Positions 9,240 to 17,701 of a stretch of 64,000 nt of DNA are shown in pieces. Position numbers and translations under genes: made by a program. Source of the DNA: Trinickia soli (GTDB taxonomy: Bacteria > Pseudomonadota > Gammaproteobacteria > Burkholderiales > Burkholderiaceae); NCBI RefSeq assembly GCF_002879855.1, contig NZ_PNYB01000010.1:1-64000 (forward strand), in the 5' to 3' direction. The notes under the pieces were generated by a model. That model was not told where the DNA came from. It did not search any database and was given only the letters and a program-made list of their open reading frames with translations. How positions within the stretch are numbered: the first letter of the stretch is position 1; each line of letters opens with the position of its first letter.

Positions 9240-10802
9240 ATGCCTAAAGCACTCTCGATCCGAGGCGGCCTTGCCGCCACCATAGCCGGCTACACCGCGT
9301 TATTGATGCTGGTCATCGCGGGAGCGGTCATTTTGCTGTCCGCCGGCCGGGCCGAGCTTGCCGCCATGTATCAGGACGATACGGCTTCGCTGCTTCATCT
9401 GAAGACAAGCTCGGAACGGCTGTTGGTACTGCGCAGCGGATTAGGCGAAGTCGAGCAATTGATCAGTGCGGGGCAGCCTGCGAAAAAGGAAATTGCGCGT
9501 TTGCATCAACTGCTGGCGCAAAGCAATGACGAACTTGCTGCCTATCAGCATCTCCACGCCCCCGACGCGGCTGAAAAGAACCTGCTGGAAACATTGCTTG
9601 CCCGCCGCCAGGCGCTTTTCGATCAGACGCTGCAGAAGGCGTTATCGCAGTTGGACAGCGACAACATGGTCGATTTTCTCTCGACGCAGCGCGAAGCGTC
9701 GCCCGCGACATTCGCGGCCTATCAAGATGCCATTGGAGCATTGGAAAACCTGCAGGTCGCTCGCGAAAAGGCACGGTTCGACGAGGCGAATGCGCGCTTT
9801 CATCGCGCGCTGTGGATGTTGGGCGCTGCAGCGGTTATTGCGCTTGTGGTGGGCTTGATCATTCAACGCAGACTGGCCCGCGCCATCGTGACGCCGGTCA
9901 ATTCGGCAGTCGATCACTTCGATCGAATCTCCAAGGGGGACCTGACGCGCAACGTCGTCGTCGAGCGGGCCAATGAAATGGGCCATTTGTTGAAGCGGCT
10001 CGGTCAGATGCAAGAAGGATTGGCGCAAACGGTCGGCCGGGTGCGCACCAGCACCGAGGCGATCATGGGGGACGTGCGTACGATCGCCCACGGCAATATG
10101 GAGCTCTCCGACCGAACGGAGCAACAGGCTGCGTCGCTGCAGGAAGCCGCAGCGAGCATCGAGCAGTTGACCGCCACCGTGCGTCAAACCGCGGATAACG
10201 CGCGCAGCGCGCGCACGTATGCAGGCAGCGCCGCCGACATTGCCGTAAAAGGCGGCGACGCGATGGCGCGCGTCGTCGCGACGATGGACGCGATTTCGAC
10301 AAGCTCGACGCAAATTGCGGGCATCGTCGGCGTGATCGAAGGCATCGCATTCCAAACGAACATCCTGGCCCTCAATGCAGCCGTCGAAGCAGCGCGCGCG
10401 GGGGAAAACGGACGCGGGTTCGCCGTCGTCGCGGCCGAGGTGCGCAATCTCGCACAGCGCTCGGCGGCCGCGGCAAAGGAAATCAAGACGTTGATCGGCG
10501 ATTCGACGCAGCGCGTCGATGGCGGTAGCGCAATCGTCGGCGAAGCGGGGACGACGATGCGCGAACTTACCGAGGCGGTTGAACGCGTGCGCACGATCAT
10601 CGGCGAAATCAGCCTGGCGTCGGAACAACAGTCGATCGGCATCGAGCAGATCAATGCGTCGGTCACGCATATGGAAGAGGCAATGCAGCGCAACGCAGCG
10701 CTGGCGGAGGAAGCATCGGCCGCTGCAGCGTCACTCGAAGATCAGAGCCGGCGCCTTGACGAAGCCGTCGCGCGGTTTCAGTTGCCCTCGAACGCGCTCT
10801 GA
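9240..10802 (+). CDS. Methyl-accepting chemotaxis protein
   Basis: A 520-residue chemoreceptor. It has a TM helix near residues 12-34, a periplasmic helical ligand-binding domain of the four-helix Tar/TarH size (about 35-185), a second TM (about 188-210), a HAMP linker, and the signalling hairpin with [20 protein letters not shown]. The C-terminus ends LPSNAL with no NWETF-like CheR/CheB tether. The ligand is unknown. It sits next to the one-carbon gene purU and the betaine block, so betaine or choline sensing is a testable guess only. Confidence 0.93.
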   Translation: MPKALSIRGGLAATIAGYTALLMLVIAGAVILLSAGRAELAAMYQDDTASLLHLKTSSERLLVLRSGLGEVEQLISAGQPAKKEIARLHQLLAQSNDELAAYQHLHAPDAAEKNLLETLLARRQALFDQTLQKALSQLDSDNMVDFLSTQREASPATFAAYQDAIGALENLQVAREKARFDEANARFHRALWMLGAAAVIALVVGLIIQRRLARAIVTPVNSAVDHFDRISKGDLTRNVVVERANEMGHLLKRLGQMQEGLAQTVGRVRTSTEAIMGDVRTIAHGNMELSDRTEQQAASLQEAAASIEQLTATVRQTADNARSARTYAGSAADIAVKGGDAMARVVATMDAISTSSTQIAGIVGVIEGIAFQTNILALNAAVEAARAGENGRGFAVVAAEVRNLAQRSAAAAKEIKTLIGDSTQRVDGGSAIVGEAGTTMRELTEAVERVRTIIGEISLASEQQSIGIEQINASVTHMEEAMQRNAALAEEASAAAASLEDQSRRLDEAVARFQLPSNAL

Positions 10803-10934
10803 CGCCCGGATACCATCGCCACGGCGATTCGGTTCTATCTGCGCGCGTCCCGCCCTGGTCTACTGGTAAGCATCGCTCAGTGGTGCGCAAACGCGCATCA
10901 CCGCCGCGCTTTCATGGAGACCAGGGCTATTCCT

Positions 10935-11813
10935 ATGTCAACACCGGACCGTTCCCATCAATTCATCCTGACGCTTGCGTGCCCGAGTGCAGCCGGCCAA
11001 GTCGCGGCCGTCGTGGCGCTGCTCGACAAGCACCGCGGCTATATCGACGAGCTGACCGTTTTCGACGACGATCTCAGCGAACGCTTTTTTATGCGTTGTG
11101 TCTTTCACGGCGCGCGCGAGCACGAAGCACCGCTCGATCTGGATGCGCTGAAAGCCGAATTCACGCCGATTGCAGCCTCATTCCACATGAACTGGGCAAT
11201 TCACGACGCCCACGTTCGGCCAAAAGTGCTGCTCATGGTGTCCAAACTCGAGCACTGCCTCGCCGATTTGCTGTTCCGCTGGCGCATGGGCGAACTGGCA
11301 ATGGACATCGTCGGCATCGCCTCGAATCACACGACGCTGGAGCCGATGGCCGTTCAGCACGGCTTGCCCTTCCACTATCTGCCGCTGACGGCCGACACCA
11401 AGGCGCGGCAGGAAGCGCGACTGCTCGATCTGTTTGAGACGACGGGCGCCGAACTGATGGTGCTCGCGCGTTATATGCAGATCCTCTCGGAAGAGACGAG
11501 CCGCAAGCTTGCGGGGCGCGCGATCAATATCCATCATTCGTTCCTCCCCGGGTTCAAGGGCGCGAAGCCTTATCACCAGGCGCATGCGCGCGGGGTGAAG
11601 CTTATCGGGGCGACCGCGCACTTCGTGACCGACGATCTCGATGAAGGCCCGATCATCGAGCAAGCGGTCGAGCGCGTCGATCATTCGCATAGCCCGGAAA
11701 GGCTGCTCGCGGTGGGGCGTGACGTCGAGTGCATCACGCTTGCCAGGGCGGTGAAGGCGTTTATCGAACGGCGTGTGTTTATCAATGGGGAGCGGACGGT
11801 GGTGTTGCAGTAA
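10935..11813 (+). CDS. purU: Formyltetrahydrofolate deformylase
   Basis: A 292-residue cytosolic enzyme that hydrolyses 10-formyl-THF to formate and THF. It has an N-terminal ACT domain (to about residue 85) and a formyltransferase-fold hydrolase domain with the catalytic region NIHHSFLPGF and FVTDDLDEGPII. ATG 10935 gives family length; the in-frame ATG 10914 adds seven residues. In sarcosine and betaine degraders purU copies accompany the sox genes and recycle folate loaded during demethylation. Its place at the edge of this cluster fits that role. Confidence 0.94.
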   Translation: MSTPDRSHQFILTLACPSAAGQVAAVVALLDKHRGYIDELTVFDDDLSERFFMRCVFHGAREHEAPLDLDALKAEFTPIAASFHMNWAIHDAHVRPKVLLMVSKLEHCLADLLFRWRMGELAMDIVGIASNHTTLEPMAVQHGLPFHYLPLTADTKARQEARLLDLFETTGAELMVLARYMQILSEETSRKLAGRAINIHHSFLPGFKGAKPYHQAHARGVKLIGATAHFVTDDLDEGPIIEQAVERVDHSHSPERLLAVGRDVECITLARAVKAFIERRVFINGERTVVLQ

Positions 11814-12047
11814 GTGCGTCCTTCCCCGGAGCGTCGGCACCGCATAGGGAGCGCACCATCTGTCCGGCATCCCGGCTGATAGACGGTGCGCCTGATCCTG
11901 TTTCCAACGACCCTGTTCACCTCGCCCGGCGTTGTTCGCCGCGCGATATAAATTCGTTGCTCGAAAATATTCAGATGTCCCGCTAATCGGGAAGCCAAGC
12001 CCTCCCTAAAGCATTCTGCAAGGGATTTTCACGCTGATTTCGGGCTA

Positions 12048-12091
12048 AAAAAAAGCGGGATACACGGGCCCTTCGGCCCGCGTACCCCGCA
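12048..12091 (-). terminator. Intrinsic terminator of the betaine binding-protein gene
   Basis: On the minus strand a long hairpin (12091-12056; arms GCGGGGTACGCGGGCC and GGCCCGTGTATCCCGC with one mismatch) is followed directly by eight T residues (12055-12048). It lies 30 bp beyond the stop of the substrate-binding protein gene. Confidence 0.9.
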
Positions 12092-12120
12092 CAGGGACAC
12101 CCAATTCTTACGATTACTGA

Positions 12121-12984
12121 TTACTTGATATCGGCCACCCAACTCGAAACCCGGTCCGGGTGCGCCGACACCCAAGCCTTTGCCGCTTCTTCGGGCTTCG
12201 TGCCGTTCTGCGCCGCGAGCATCACACCGTCGATCTCACCCGGCTTCCATTGAAACTTCTTCAAAAATTCCACCACTTGTGGCGCCTTTTTATCGAGTTC
12301 CGGATTGATCACATTATCGACATGTTCGGCGCCGCCAAATACTTTCTTGGGATCCTCGAGGAACTTGAGCTTCCACTTCGCGAACATCCAATGCGGCGCC
12401 CATCCCGTCACGACGATCGCCTTGTTCGCATGAATGTCGCGTGCGAGTTCGGCCGTCATCGCACTGCCGGAACTCGGCATCAACTGGTAGCTGAGGTTGT
12501 ACGCCTTGATCGCGTCGTCGGCCTTCTTCATGACACCTGCGCCCGCATCGATCCCTACGATTCGTCCGTCAAACGCTGTCTTCTGCCCTTCGAGATCCGC
12601 AATCGTCGTTGCCTTGACGTCAGCGGGCACGACGAGTCCGATCTTGGCGTCGGTGAAGTTCGCGCCCAGATCCTCGACCTTCGATTTGTACTGAGCCCAG
12701 TAGGCGCCATGCGTCGCCGGCAACCAGGCCGACAGCGTCGCATCCAGATCGCCGCGGGCGACACCGCCCCACATGACCCCGGCCGCCACCGGTACGAGCT
12801 TGACCGGATACCCGAGCTTCGTCTCGATCACCTGCGCAGCAACGTTTGAAGTGGCAACGCTGTCGTCCCACCCTTCGACGTAGCCGATTTTGATCGTAGG
12901 TTTGCCGTCTGCCAGCGCCGGCAGCGCGCTTGCAAGCGCCGCGCCGAACGCAGCGGTCAATATCAACTGTTTGAAAAGCTTCAT
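12121..12984 (-). CDS. Glycine betaine/quaternary amine ABC transporter substrate-binding protein (orphan)
   Basis: A 287-residue periplasmic protein of the OpuAC/ProX fold. It has a signal peptide ending ALPALADG, then the block GYVEGWDDSVATSNVAAQ and tryptophan-rich segments (AGVMWGG, GWAPHWMFAKW) expected of the aromatic cage that holds trimethylammonium groups. No permease or ATPase gene adjoins it. In pseudomonads such orphan binding proteins (CaiX, BetX) share the CbcVW core, so it may dock with ChoVW at 61-63 kb. ATG 12984 is chosen because it starts the signal peptide. An intrinsic terminator follows. A shared operator-like site lies 117 bp upstream. Confidence 0.9.
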   Translation of the reverse strand: MKLFKQLILTAAFGAALASALPALADGKPTIKIGYVEGWDDSVATSNVAAQVIETKLGYPVKLVPVAAGVMWGGVARGDLDATLSAWLPATHGAYWAQYKSKVEDLGANFTDAKIGLVVPADVKATTIADLEGQKTAFDGRIVGIDAGAGVMKKADDAIKAYNLSYQLMPSSGSAMTAELARDIHANKAIVVTGWAPHWMFAKWKLKFLEDPKKVFGGAEHVDNVINPELDKKAPQVVEFLKKFQWKPGEIDGVMLAAQNGTKPEEAAKAWVSAHPDRVSSWVADIK

Positions 12985-13034
12985 GATGGTCTCTCCAGGT
13001 CGTGCTTCCGCGGCGCGGGGGTTACAGCTCGTCG

Positions 13035-13064
13035 CTAAAAGCCAGGGGTTCGAACTGGCTTTAG
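13035..13064 (-). other. Hairpin in the 5' leader of the betaine-binding-protein gene
   Basis: AAAGCCAG (13038-13045) and CTGGCTTT (13055-13062) form a perfect 8-bp stem around a 9-nt loop that contains TTCGAA, with a further CTA/TAG pairing past a bulge. It sits 54-81 nt ahead of the start codon at 12984, between that codon and the proposed operator. It could influence translation or mRNA stability. Confidence 0.45.
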
Positions 13065-13100
13065 CTTGAACAGCCAATAATCGACAATGAGTGCGTTTTC

Positions 13101-13125
13101 CGACATGCGTTTGCCCGGGAGCGAC
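13101..13125 (+). promoter_or_regulatory. Proposed shared choline/betaine operator (CGAC-N6-TTGC-N7-CGAC)
   Basis: CGAC (13101-13104), TTGC (13111-13114) and CGAC (13122-13125) occur with exactly the spacing seen upstream of fdhA/betBA and choVW. The two CGAC half-sites are 21 bp apart, two helical turns, as expected for an AraC-family dimer. It lies 117 bp before the substrate-binding protein start. Confidence 0.6.
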
Positions 13126-13150
13126 CGGAAGCGACCAGAAGCGACCCGGT
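13121..13150 (+). repeat. Three tandem 10-bp GCGACC repeats
   Basis: GCGACCGGAA, GCGACCAGAA and GCGACCCGGT follow each other without gaps. The first copy contains the second CGAC half-site of the proposed operator, so the repeats extend that half-site motif on one DNA face. Confidence 0.7.
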
Positions 13151-13195
13151 CCCGATGGCCGCAATGAGCGCGACCATCCGCAACGGCCCGGCTCG

Positions 13196-14347
13196 CTATT
13201 TGTCGACGACAAGATTGCTAAGCGGCTTGCTGCAACAAAGCAGCACCATCCCTTGATCGATCTCGCGCTGACGGATGCCGCCGTTGTGATGCATATCGAC
13301 CTCTCCCGACACGAGCTTCACCTTACAGGTGCCGCACATGCCCTGGGTACACGACGAAGGCAGACGCAAGCCCGCCCGCTTCGCCGCATCGAGCACATGC
13401 TCGTGCGCCCCGCACTCGATATCGCGGCGCGTCTTCGCAAAGGTGACCGAAAAGCGTGCCTGCGCATCGGCCCCACCTGCGTCGGCCGGTTCTGCTGCAT
13501 CGTCAGTCGCCGCAGCTTGCTCAGCCGGCGACAACGATTCGAACGAAAAGCTTTCTTCGTGATATCGCGTGCGATCGAAACCTGCTTCCTCGAGTAAGTC
13601 GCGCACCGCTTTCATATAAGGCGCGGGCCCGCATGTGAAGATCTCGCGCTCCATGAAGTCGGGAGCGATCAAGCGCAGCAGCGGCAACGTCAGAAAACCG
13701 GTGATCCCGGGCCAGTTGGTCCGCGCTCCGATTCGTTCGCAGACGAACGACGTCCTGAACCGCTGCTGATTGGCGGCGATGAGATCGAGTTCTCGCGCGA
13801 AGATAATGTCGTCCGGCGTACGCGCGCTGTGAACGAAGACGATGTCGCGGTCTTCTCCAAGCTCGTGGTGCGACCGGCTCATCGACATCAAAGGCGTAAT
13901 GCCCGAGCCGGCCGACAGGAACAGGTACTTGCCCGCCGCATGGCGCGCGCACGTGAATTCCCCCGCCGGCCCCAGCACGCGCACGGAAGCGCCCGGACGC
14001 AGGTTGTCGTGCAGCCAGTTCGATACTTTTCCGCCCGGCACCCGCTTGACCGTGATCGATATCGTGTGAGGACGTGTCGGCGCCGACGAAATCGTATAGC
14101 AGCGATTGATCGTCTCACCGTCGATGTCCAGTTCGAGCGTGATGAACTGCCCCGGCTCGAACGAGAACGTTCGTCCCTCGCGCGACATGAAGAAAAAGCT
14201 CTTCACGTCATGCGTTTCCTGCCGTACCTGGCAGCAGACGAGCGTTTCCTCGATGTCGCTGGTCCAGCGCGCGCCGAGTGCGCTCCAGAATGCGGGCCGC
14301 GTGAGGCGGCCGTCTTGCGGCTCGAAAGTTTGCGCGTCTCGCATCAT
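13196..14347 (-). CDS. gbcB: Glycine betaine monooxygenase reductase subunit GbcB
   Basis: A 383-residue reductase that supplies NAD(P)H electrons to GbcA. The order is an FAD-binding ferredoxin-reductase domain (RCYTISSAP in the FAD site), an NAD-binding domain (GSGITPLMSM, then ITFCGP-like IFTCGPAPYM), a low-complexity Ala/Asp linker, and a C-terminal [2Fe-2S] ferredoxin domain with CTQGMCGTC and a distal Cys (LLCC). The two proteins convert glycine betaine to dimethylglycine plus formaldehyde. It lies 33 bp downstream of gbcA in the same direction, so the two are probably cotranscribed. Confidence 0.93.
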   Translation of the reverse strand: MMRDAQTFEPQDGRLTRPAFWSALGARWTSDIEETLVCCQVRQETHDVKSFFFMSREGRTFSFEPGQFITLELDIDGETINRCYTISSAPTRPHTISITVKRVPGGKVSNWLHDNLRPGASVRVLGPAGEFTCARHAAGKYLFLSAGSGITPLMSMSRSHHELGEDRDIVFVHSARTPDDIIFARELDLIAANQQRFRTSFVCERIGARTNWPGITGFLTLPLLRLIAPDFMEREIFTCGPAPYMKAVRDLLEEAGFDRTRYHEESFSFESLSPAEQAAATDDAAEPADAGGADAQARFSVTFAKTRRDIECGAHEHVLDAAKRAGLRLPSSCTQGMCGTCKVKLVSGEVDMHHNGGIRQREIDQGMVLLCCSKPLSNLVVDK

Positions 14348-14380
14348 GCTGTGCCTCGTCTCTTGCCTTCCGCCCTATGC

Positions 14381-15622
14381 TCAGGCGCCCACATGTGCGC
14401 CAAGGCGCCGGATATACCAATCGCAGAACTTCTCGACGAGCCCCTCGGTGTACGGCGAATAGGGCCCCGGCTCGTAGGCGCTGCTGCCCGCGCCGCGCTG
14501 CGAGAACTCGACGAGCGTGCGGTCTTGCGCGTTGGTCGCATTCCACACGGCCGTCAGGTTCTCGACGTCGTAATCGACGCCCTCCACCGCATCCTTATGA
14601 ACCAGCCATTTCGTTCGAACCAAGGTCTTGCCGGCCGACAACGGAATCACGGAAAACGTGACGATGTGGTCGCTCATGAAGTGATGCCATGAATTCGGCT
14701 GGGTCCAGAACGAAAGCCCGCCCAGATCCGCGCGCTCGAATTCTCCGAGCAGCTTGTTCGACGCCACTTTCCCATCGAGCGTTTGCGATTCGCCGCTTCG
14801 GTCGAGCGGAAGCCGCTGCGTACGAAAGCCCGTGACGTCGCTGAGCCGTTCGATTTCAACGGACGGCAGGCTCATCGCCTCCCACTGCGCGGCACGCTCG
14901 GTGCAGGTACGCTCGAAAGCGGCCATGCCCTCCGCGTTGGCGGGCGACGGCTGATAGCCGAAGCCATATTCGTAGAGGGAAATCGTCAGCTCGGGATGGT
15001 TCGCGACGCAGTGATAGCACTCGCGATTGTTCTCCATCGTCAGCTTCCAGTTGCCTTCTTCGATGATGTCCACCTGCGCCGCGATTTTGCAGTTCGCGAG
15101 ATCGTGCGGCAGCAGATACGGCTCCATCGCCGCGCGCATCTTCGCAAAATCGACGGGCGGCTCAGGCGCGAGGCAAATGAAGATCAGACCGCCCAGGCTC
15201 TCGACATGAACCGACTTCAAGCTATGCTTGCAACGGTCGAACTTCTCGCCCATGTGCTCGGCGAACATCAACGCGCCGCTCAGGTTGTAGGTCCAGCTGT
15301 GATAGGGACAGACGATATTGCCTACCGTGCCCCGCTCTTCGTTGCAAAGCCGCGCGCCGCGGTGACGGCAAACGTTGTGGAAGGCCCGAATCGACATATC
15401 GTCGTCGCGAACGATCAGCACCGACTCGCCCGCCAGCTCGACCGTCACGTAATCGCCGGGTTCGGGAATATCGGGTTCGACCGCGACGTGAATCCAGTGC
15501 TTGCGAAAAATTGCTTCCATGTCGAGCGCGAAGATTTCTTCGCTGACATAAAACGGCGCCTCCAGGCTGTAACCTTGTTTGCGCCGTTCGATGAGCGCGC
15601 GAATGTCTGCCGATACGGTCAT
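14381..15622 (-). CDS. gbcA: Glycine betaine monooxygenase, Rieske oxygenase subunit GbcA
   Basis: A 413-residue Rieske non-haem iron oxygenase. The [2Fe-2S] ligands are C85-x-H87 and C105-x2-H108. The mononuclear iron site is visible as EC-Y-H204 to H209 (YHCVANH), with a downstream Asp in the C-terminal half. Sequence and the partner gbcB identify it as the enzyme that removes the first methyl of glycine betaine. ATG 15622 is preferred over an in-frame ATG at 15667 because family members start MTVSADIRALI-like. It is separated from etfB by 103 bp, so it may have its own promoter. Confidence 0.95.
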   Translation of the reverse strand: MTVSADIRALIERRKQGYSLEAPFYVSEEIFALDMEAIFRKHWIHVAVEPDIPEPGDYVTVELAGESVLIVRDDDMSIRAFHNVCRHRGARLCNEERGTVGNIVCPYHSWTYNLSGALMFAEHMGEKFDRCKHSLKSVHVESLGGLIFICLAPEPPVDFAKMRAAMEPYLLPHDLANCKIAAQVDIIEEGNWKLTMENNRECYHCVANHPELTISLYEYGFGYQPSPANAEGMAAFERTCTERAAQWEAMSLPSVEIERLSDVTGFRTQRLPLDRSGESQTLDGKVASNKLLGEFERADLGGLSFWTQPNSWHHFMSDHIVTFSVIPLSAGKTLVRTKWLVHKDAVEGVDYDVENLTAVWNATNAQDRTLVEFSQRGAGSSAYEPGPYSPYTEGLVEKFCDWYIRRLGAHVGA

Positions 15623-15725
15623 GTCTGCTCCGGATGCTTGACGTGCTGGTACAGGTGCATAGTGCAAAGTGCGCGTCGAAAAAGCGCTTTACGCGTGGCA
15701 AAACCGCCTTGACGACTTCAATACT

Positions 15726-16511
15726 TCAATAATCGACGAGTCGATGCTCTCGTAAATAGCCCAGGATGGCTTGTGCTTTTTCGACCGAAGTCCCTTCAAT
15801 TACGACGCTTCCACCACGGCTTTCCGTCGTCGTCGCCGTCAGCATGCGTGCATGCCCGGAACGCTTTTCAGCTGCGGCCAGCTTGATCGGCTTACGTTCG
15901 GCCGGCGCGAGCCGCCATGCGTCGGACTGCGCGTCATGCATGGCAGCGACACGCTGCAGCTCGATGGCACCGGCAACGGCGCGCGCATGAGCGTAGCGCG
16001 GCGCGACAGGCGCCTGCGGATGGACGGCTACGACGGCGGGCAGCGCCGCGTCGACGCTACGGCGGAACCCCTTCGGCAAGAATTGCGTGATCGACACGCG
16101 GCCGCACGCTACGGTCAGGTCAAGCGCCGAATCGACCAACGCGTAGCCGAGCGCGTCCGCCAACCGATACGGCAGCATGCCGGTGTCGTAAGCGCCTTCA
16201 GCGCGCGTACCGGTCAGCACGAGCGGCACGCCTTGCAGTCGTCCGGCCAAAAGCGCGGCGGCGTCGTCGCCGTCGCCGCATGGCAGAACCTCGATGCGTG
16301 GAGCACCCAACGCCAGGTAATCCGTCAGCGCGAGGTTGCCCGCGTCCCCTGCGTGCAGCACCAGCAGTTCGGCGCCGTGCTGCGCGGCCAGCGTGCGAGC
16401 GATTTCGAGCGCCGCCGCGTCGTTGCGGCTGTAGCACGAGACACCGCTCACGCGGTGGTGTCCGACCGAAACCAGCACGGCGATACGATCGATTTTTTCC
16501 AATGATTTCAT
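15726..16511 (-). CDS. etfB: Electron transfer flavoprotein beta subunit
   Basis: A 261-residue AMP-binding ETF-beta-type protein. It starts MKSLEKIDRIAVLVSVGHHRVSG and has the ETF core (DALGYALVDSALDL, FLPKGFRRSVDAALPAVVAV). It is more divergent than the housekeeping EtfB, as is usual for the copy linked to dimethylglycine demethylation. Its start overlaps the etfA stop by 4 bp (ATGA). The open frame continues upstream through etfA but that part is an off-frame shadow. Inferred role: shuttling electrons from DgcAB. Confidence 0.9.
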   Translation of the reverse strand: MKSLEKIDRIAVLVSVGHHRVSGVSCYSRNDAAALEIARTLAAQHGAELLVLHAGDAGNLALTDYLALGAPRIEVLPCGDGDDAAALLAGRLQGVPLVLTGTRAEGAYDTGMLPYRLADALGYALVDSALDLTVACGRVSITQFLPKGFRRSVDAALPAVVAVHPQAPVAPRYAHARAVAGAIELQRVAAMHDAQSDAWRLAPAERKPIKLAAAEKRSGHARMLTATTTESRGGSVVIEGTSVEKAQAILGYLREHRLVDY

Positions 16512-17701
16512 GCCGCCACCCCTTCGCCAACATTCGCGCCGACTGCCGTCGCCGATATGTGCCGAGCCTGCCTCGCCTGACCGACGGCATTCTTCAATGC
16601 CGCCATCGTCGCCTGCGTATCGGCAATGACCGTCAGATTCGCGCGCTTGACGATCGGCGCGCTGCCGTCCAGATTGACAGCGATCACGTGCCGGCAGTCT
16701 TTGATGCCTTGCAAATGTTGCACGGCGCCCGATATCCCGAAGGCGATGTAGACGCTCGCGTTGACCGTCTTGCCCGTCGCCCCGACCTGCTTGTCGCGCG
16801 TGAAATAGCCGTTGTCGACGGCCACGCGGCTCGCGCCGATCGCGGCGCCCAAGGCATCGGCCAATGCTTCGAAGGCAGCGATGTCGGTGACGCCGTTCCC
16901 CGCGGAAATGATGAAATCGGCTTCTTCGAGCGCGACTTGTGCGGCACCCAACTGGGTCGTGCCACGGTCTCCGTAACGGGCTCCGTTCGTCGACACCGTC
17001 GACGCCGCATCGGCAAAAGATGCGCCGATACGTTCGCCTGCACCGACGAACGGAAGCTTGGCCGATACTGCCTCGGGTCCCAGCAAGATCACGTCCGGCC
17101 ATGCGCGTGTCGCAAACGAACGCCCGGCATTGGCATAGCAACCGACATGGGCCGCATCGATTTCGACGACGTGCGCCGCAATCGTCGCCCTTGCCTGCGC
17201 GGCGTAGCGGCGGCCGAGATCGCCGTCGCCCGTCGCGTTGTCGGGCATCAGAATATGCGCGGGTTTGAATGCCGCCACGCAATCGCGCAGCGCCGCGAGC
17301 GCGCGGTCGGGTGCGAACGCCGGCCGGGCCAGAGAAGGCAATTCGATGACCTTGTCCGCACCGAGCGAGGCCGCGTCGTCGGTCAACTCGCCGAAGACGA
17401 GCAGAACCACTTCTGTTTTCGCATCGGCGACGATAGCCGCGGCCGCCACCGCCTGGCGCGCATGTTCATCCAGTGCGCCGCGATCGCTATGCGCGGCGAC
17501 GAGCAGCACACGTGCGCCGGTATCGTAGATCCGCCTCGGTTTCGGCGCCTCTGCGTGCGCATGCTGCCGCGCGGCCAGCATCGCCTCGTCGCTTGCGCCG
17601 CCCGCGTATTCGTTGCCGAGCGTGATGCGCTTGAGCCCCGACGCGGCAATGATGAACGGCCGGCGTGGTTCGATTCGTTTGACGGTGTTCATGCGTATCA
17701 C
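16508..17701 (-). CDS. etfA: Electron transfer flavoprotein alpha subunit
   Basis: A 397-residue ETF-alpha-type protein. The N-terminal part is divergent. The C-terminal FAD domain is clear: FIISAGNGV, VGATGKTVNASVYIAFGISGAVQHL and HVIAVNLDGSAPIVKRA match the ETF-alpha signature. Its start overlaps the dgcB stop by 4 bp and its stop overlaps the etfB start by 4 bp, so dgcB-etfA-etfB are translationally coupled. It probably accepts electrons from dimethylglycine oxidation through DgcB. Confidence 0.93.
   Translation of the reverse strand: MIRMNTVKRIEPRRPFIIAASGLKRITLGNEYAGGASDEAMLAARQHAHAEAPKPRRIYDTGARVLLVAAHSDRGALDEHARQAVAAAAIVADAKTEVVLLVFGELTDDAASLGADKVIELPSLARPAFAPDRALAALRDCVAAFKPAHILMPDNATGDGDLGRRYAAQARATIAAHVVEIDAAHVGCYANAGRSFATRAWPDVILLGPEAVSAKLPFVGAGERIGASFADAASTVSTNGARYGDRGTTQLGAAQVALEEADFIISAGNGVTDIAAFEALADALGAAIGASRVAVDNGYFTRDKQVGATGKTVNASVYIAFGISGAVQHLQGIKDCRHVIAVNLDGSAPIVKRANLTVIADTQATMAALKNAVGQARQARHISATAVGANVGEGVAA

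Noticed and set aside
13041-13062. tRNA fragment suggested by GGTTCGAA
   Set aside because: Only a T-loop-like string inside a short hairpin; no acceptor, D or anticodon arms around it.
15726-17282. Extended start for etfB giving a 518-residue fusion
   Set aside because: The upstream 256 codons are etfA read in the wrong frame. ATG 16511 gives normal EtfB length and a 4-bp overlap.
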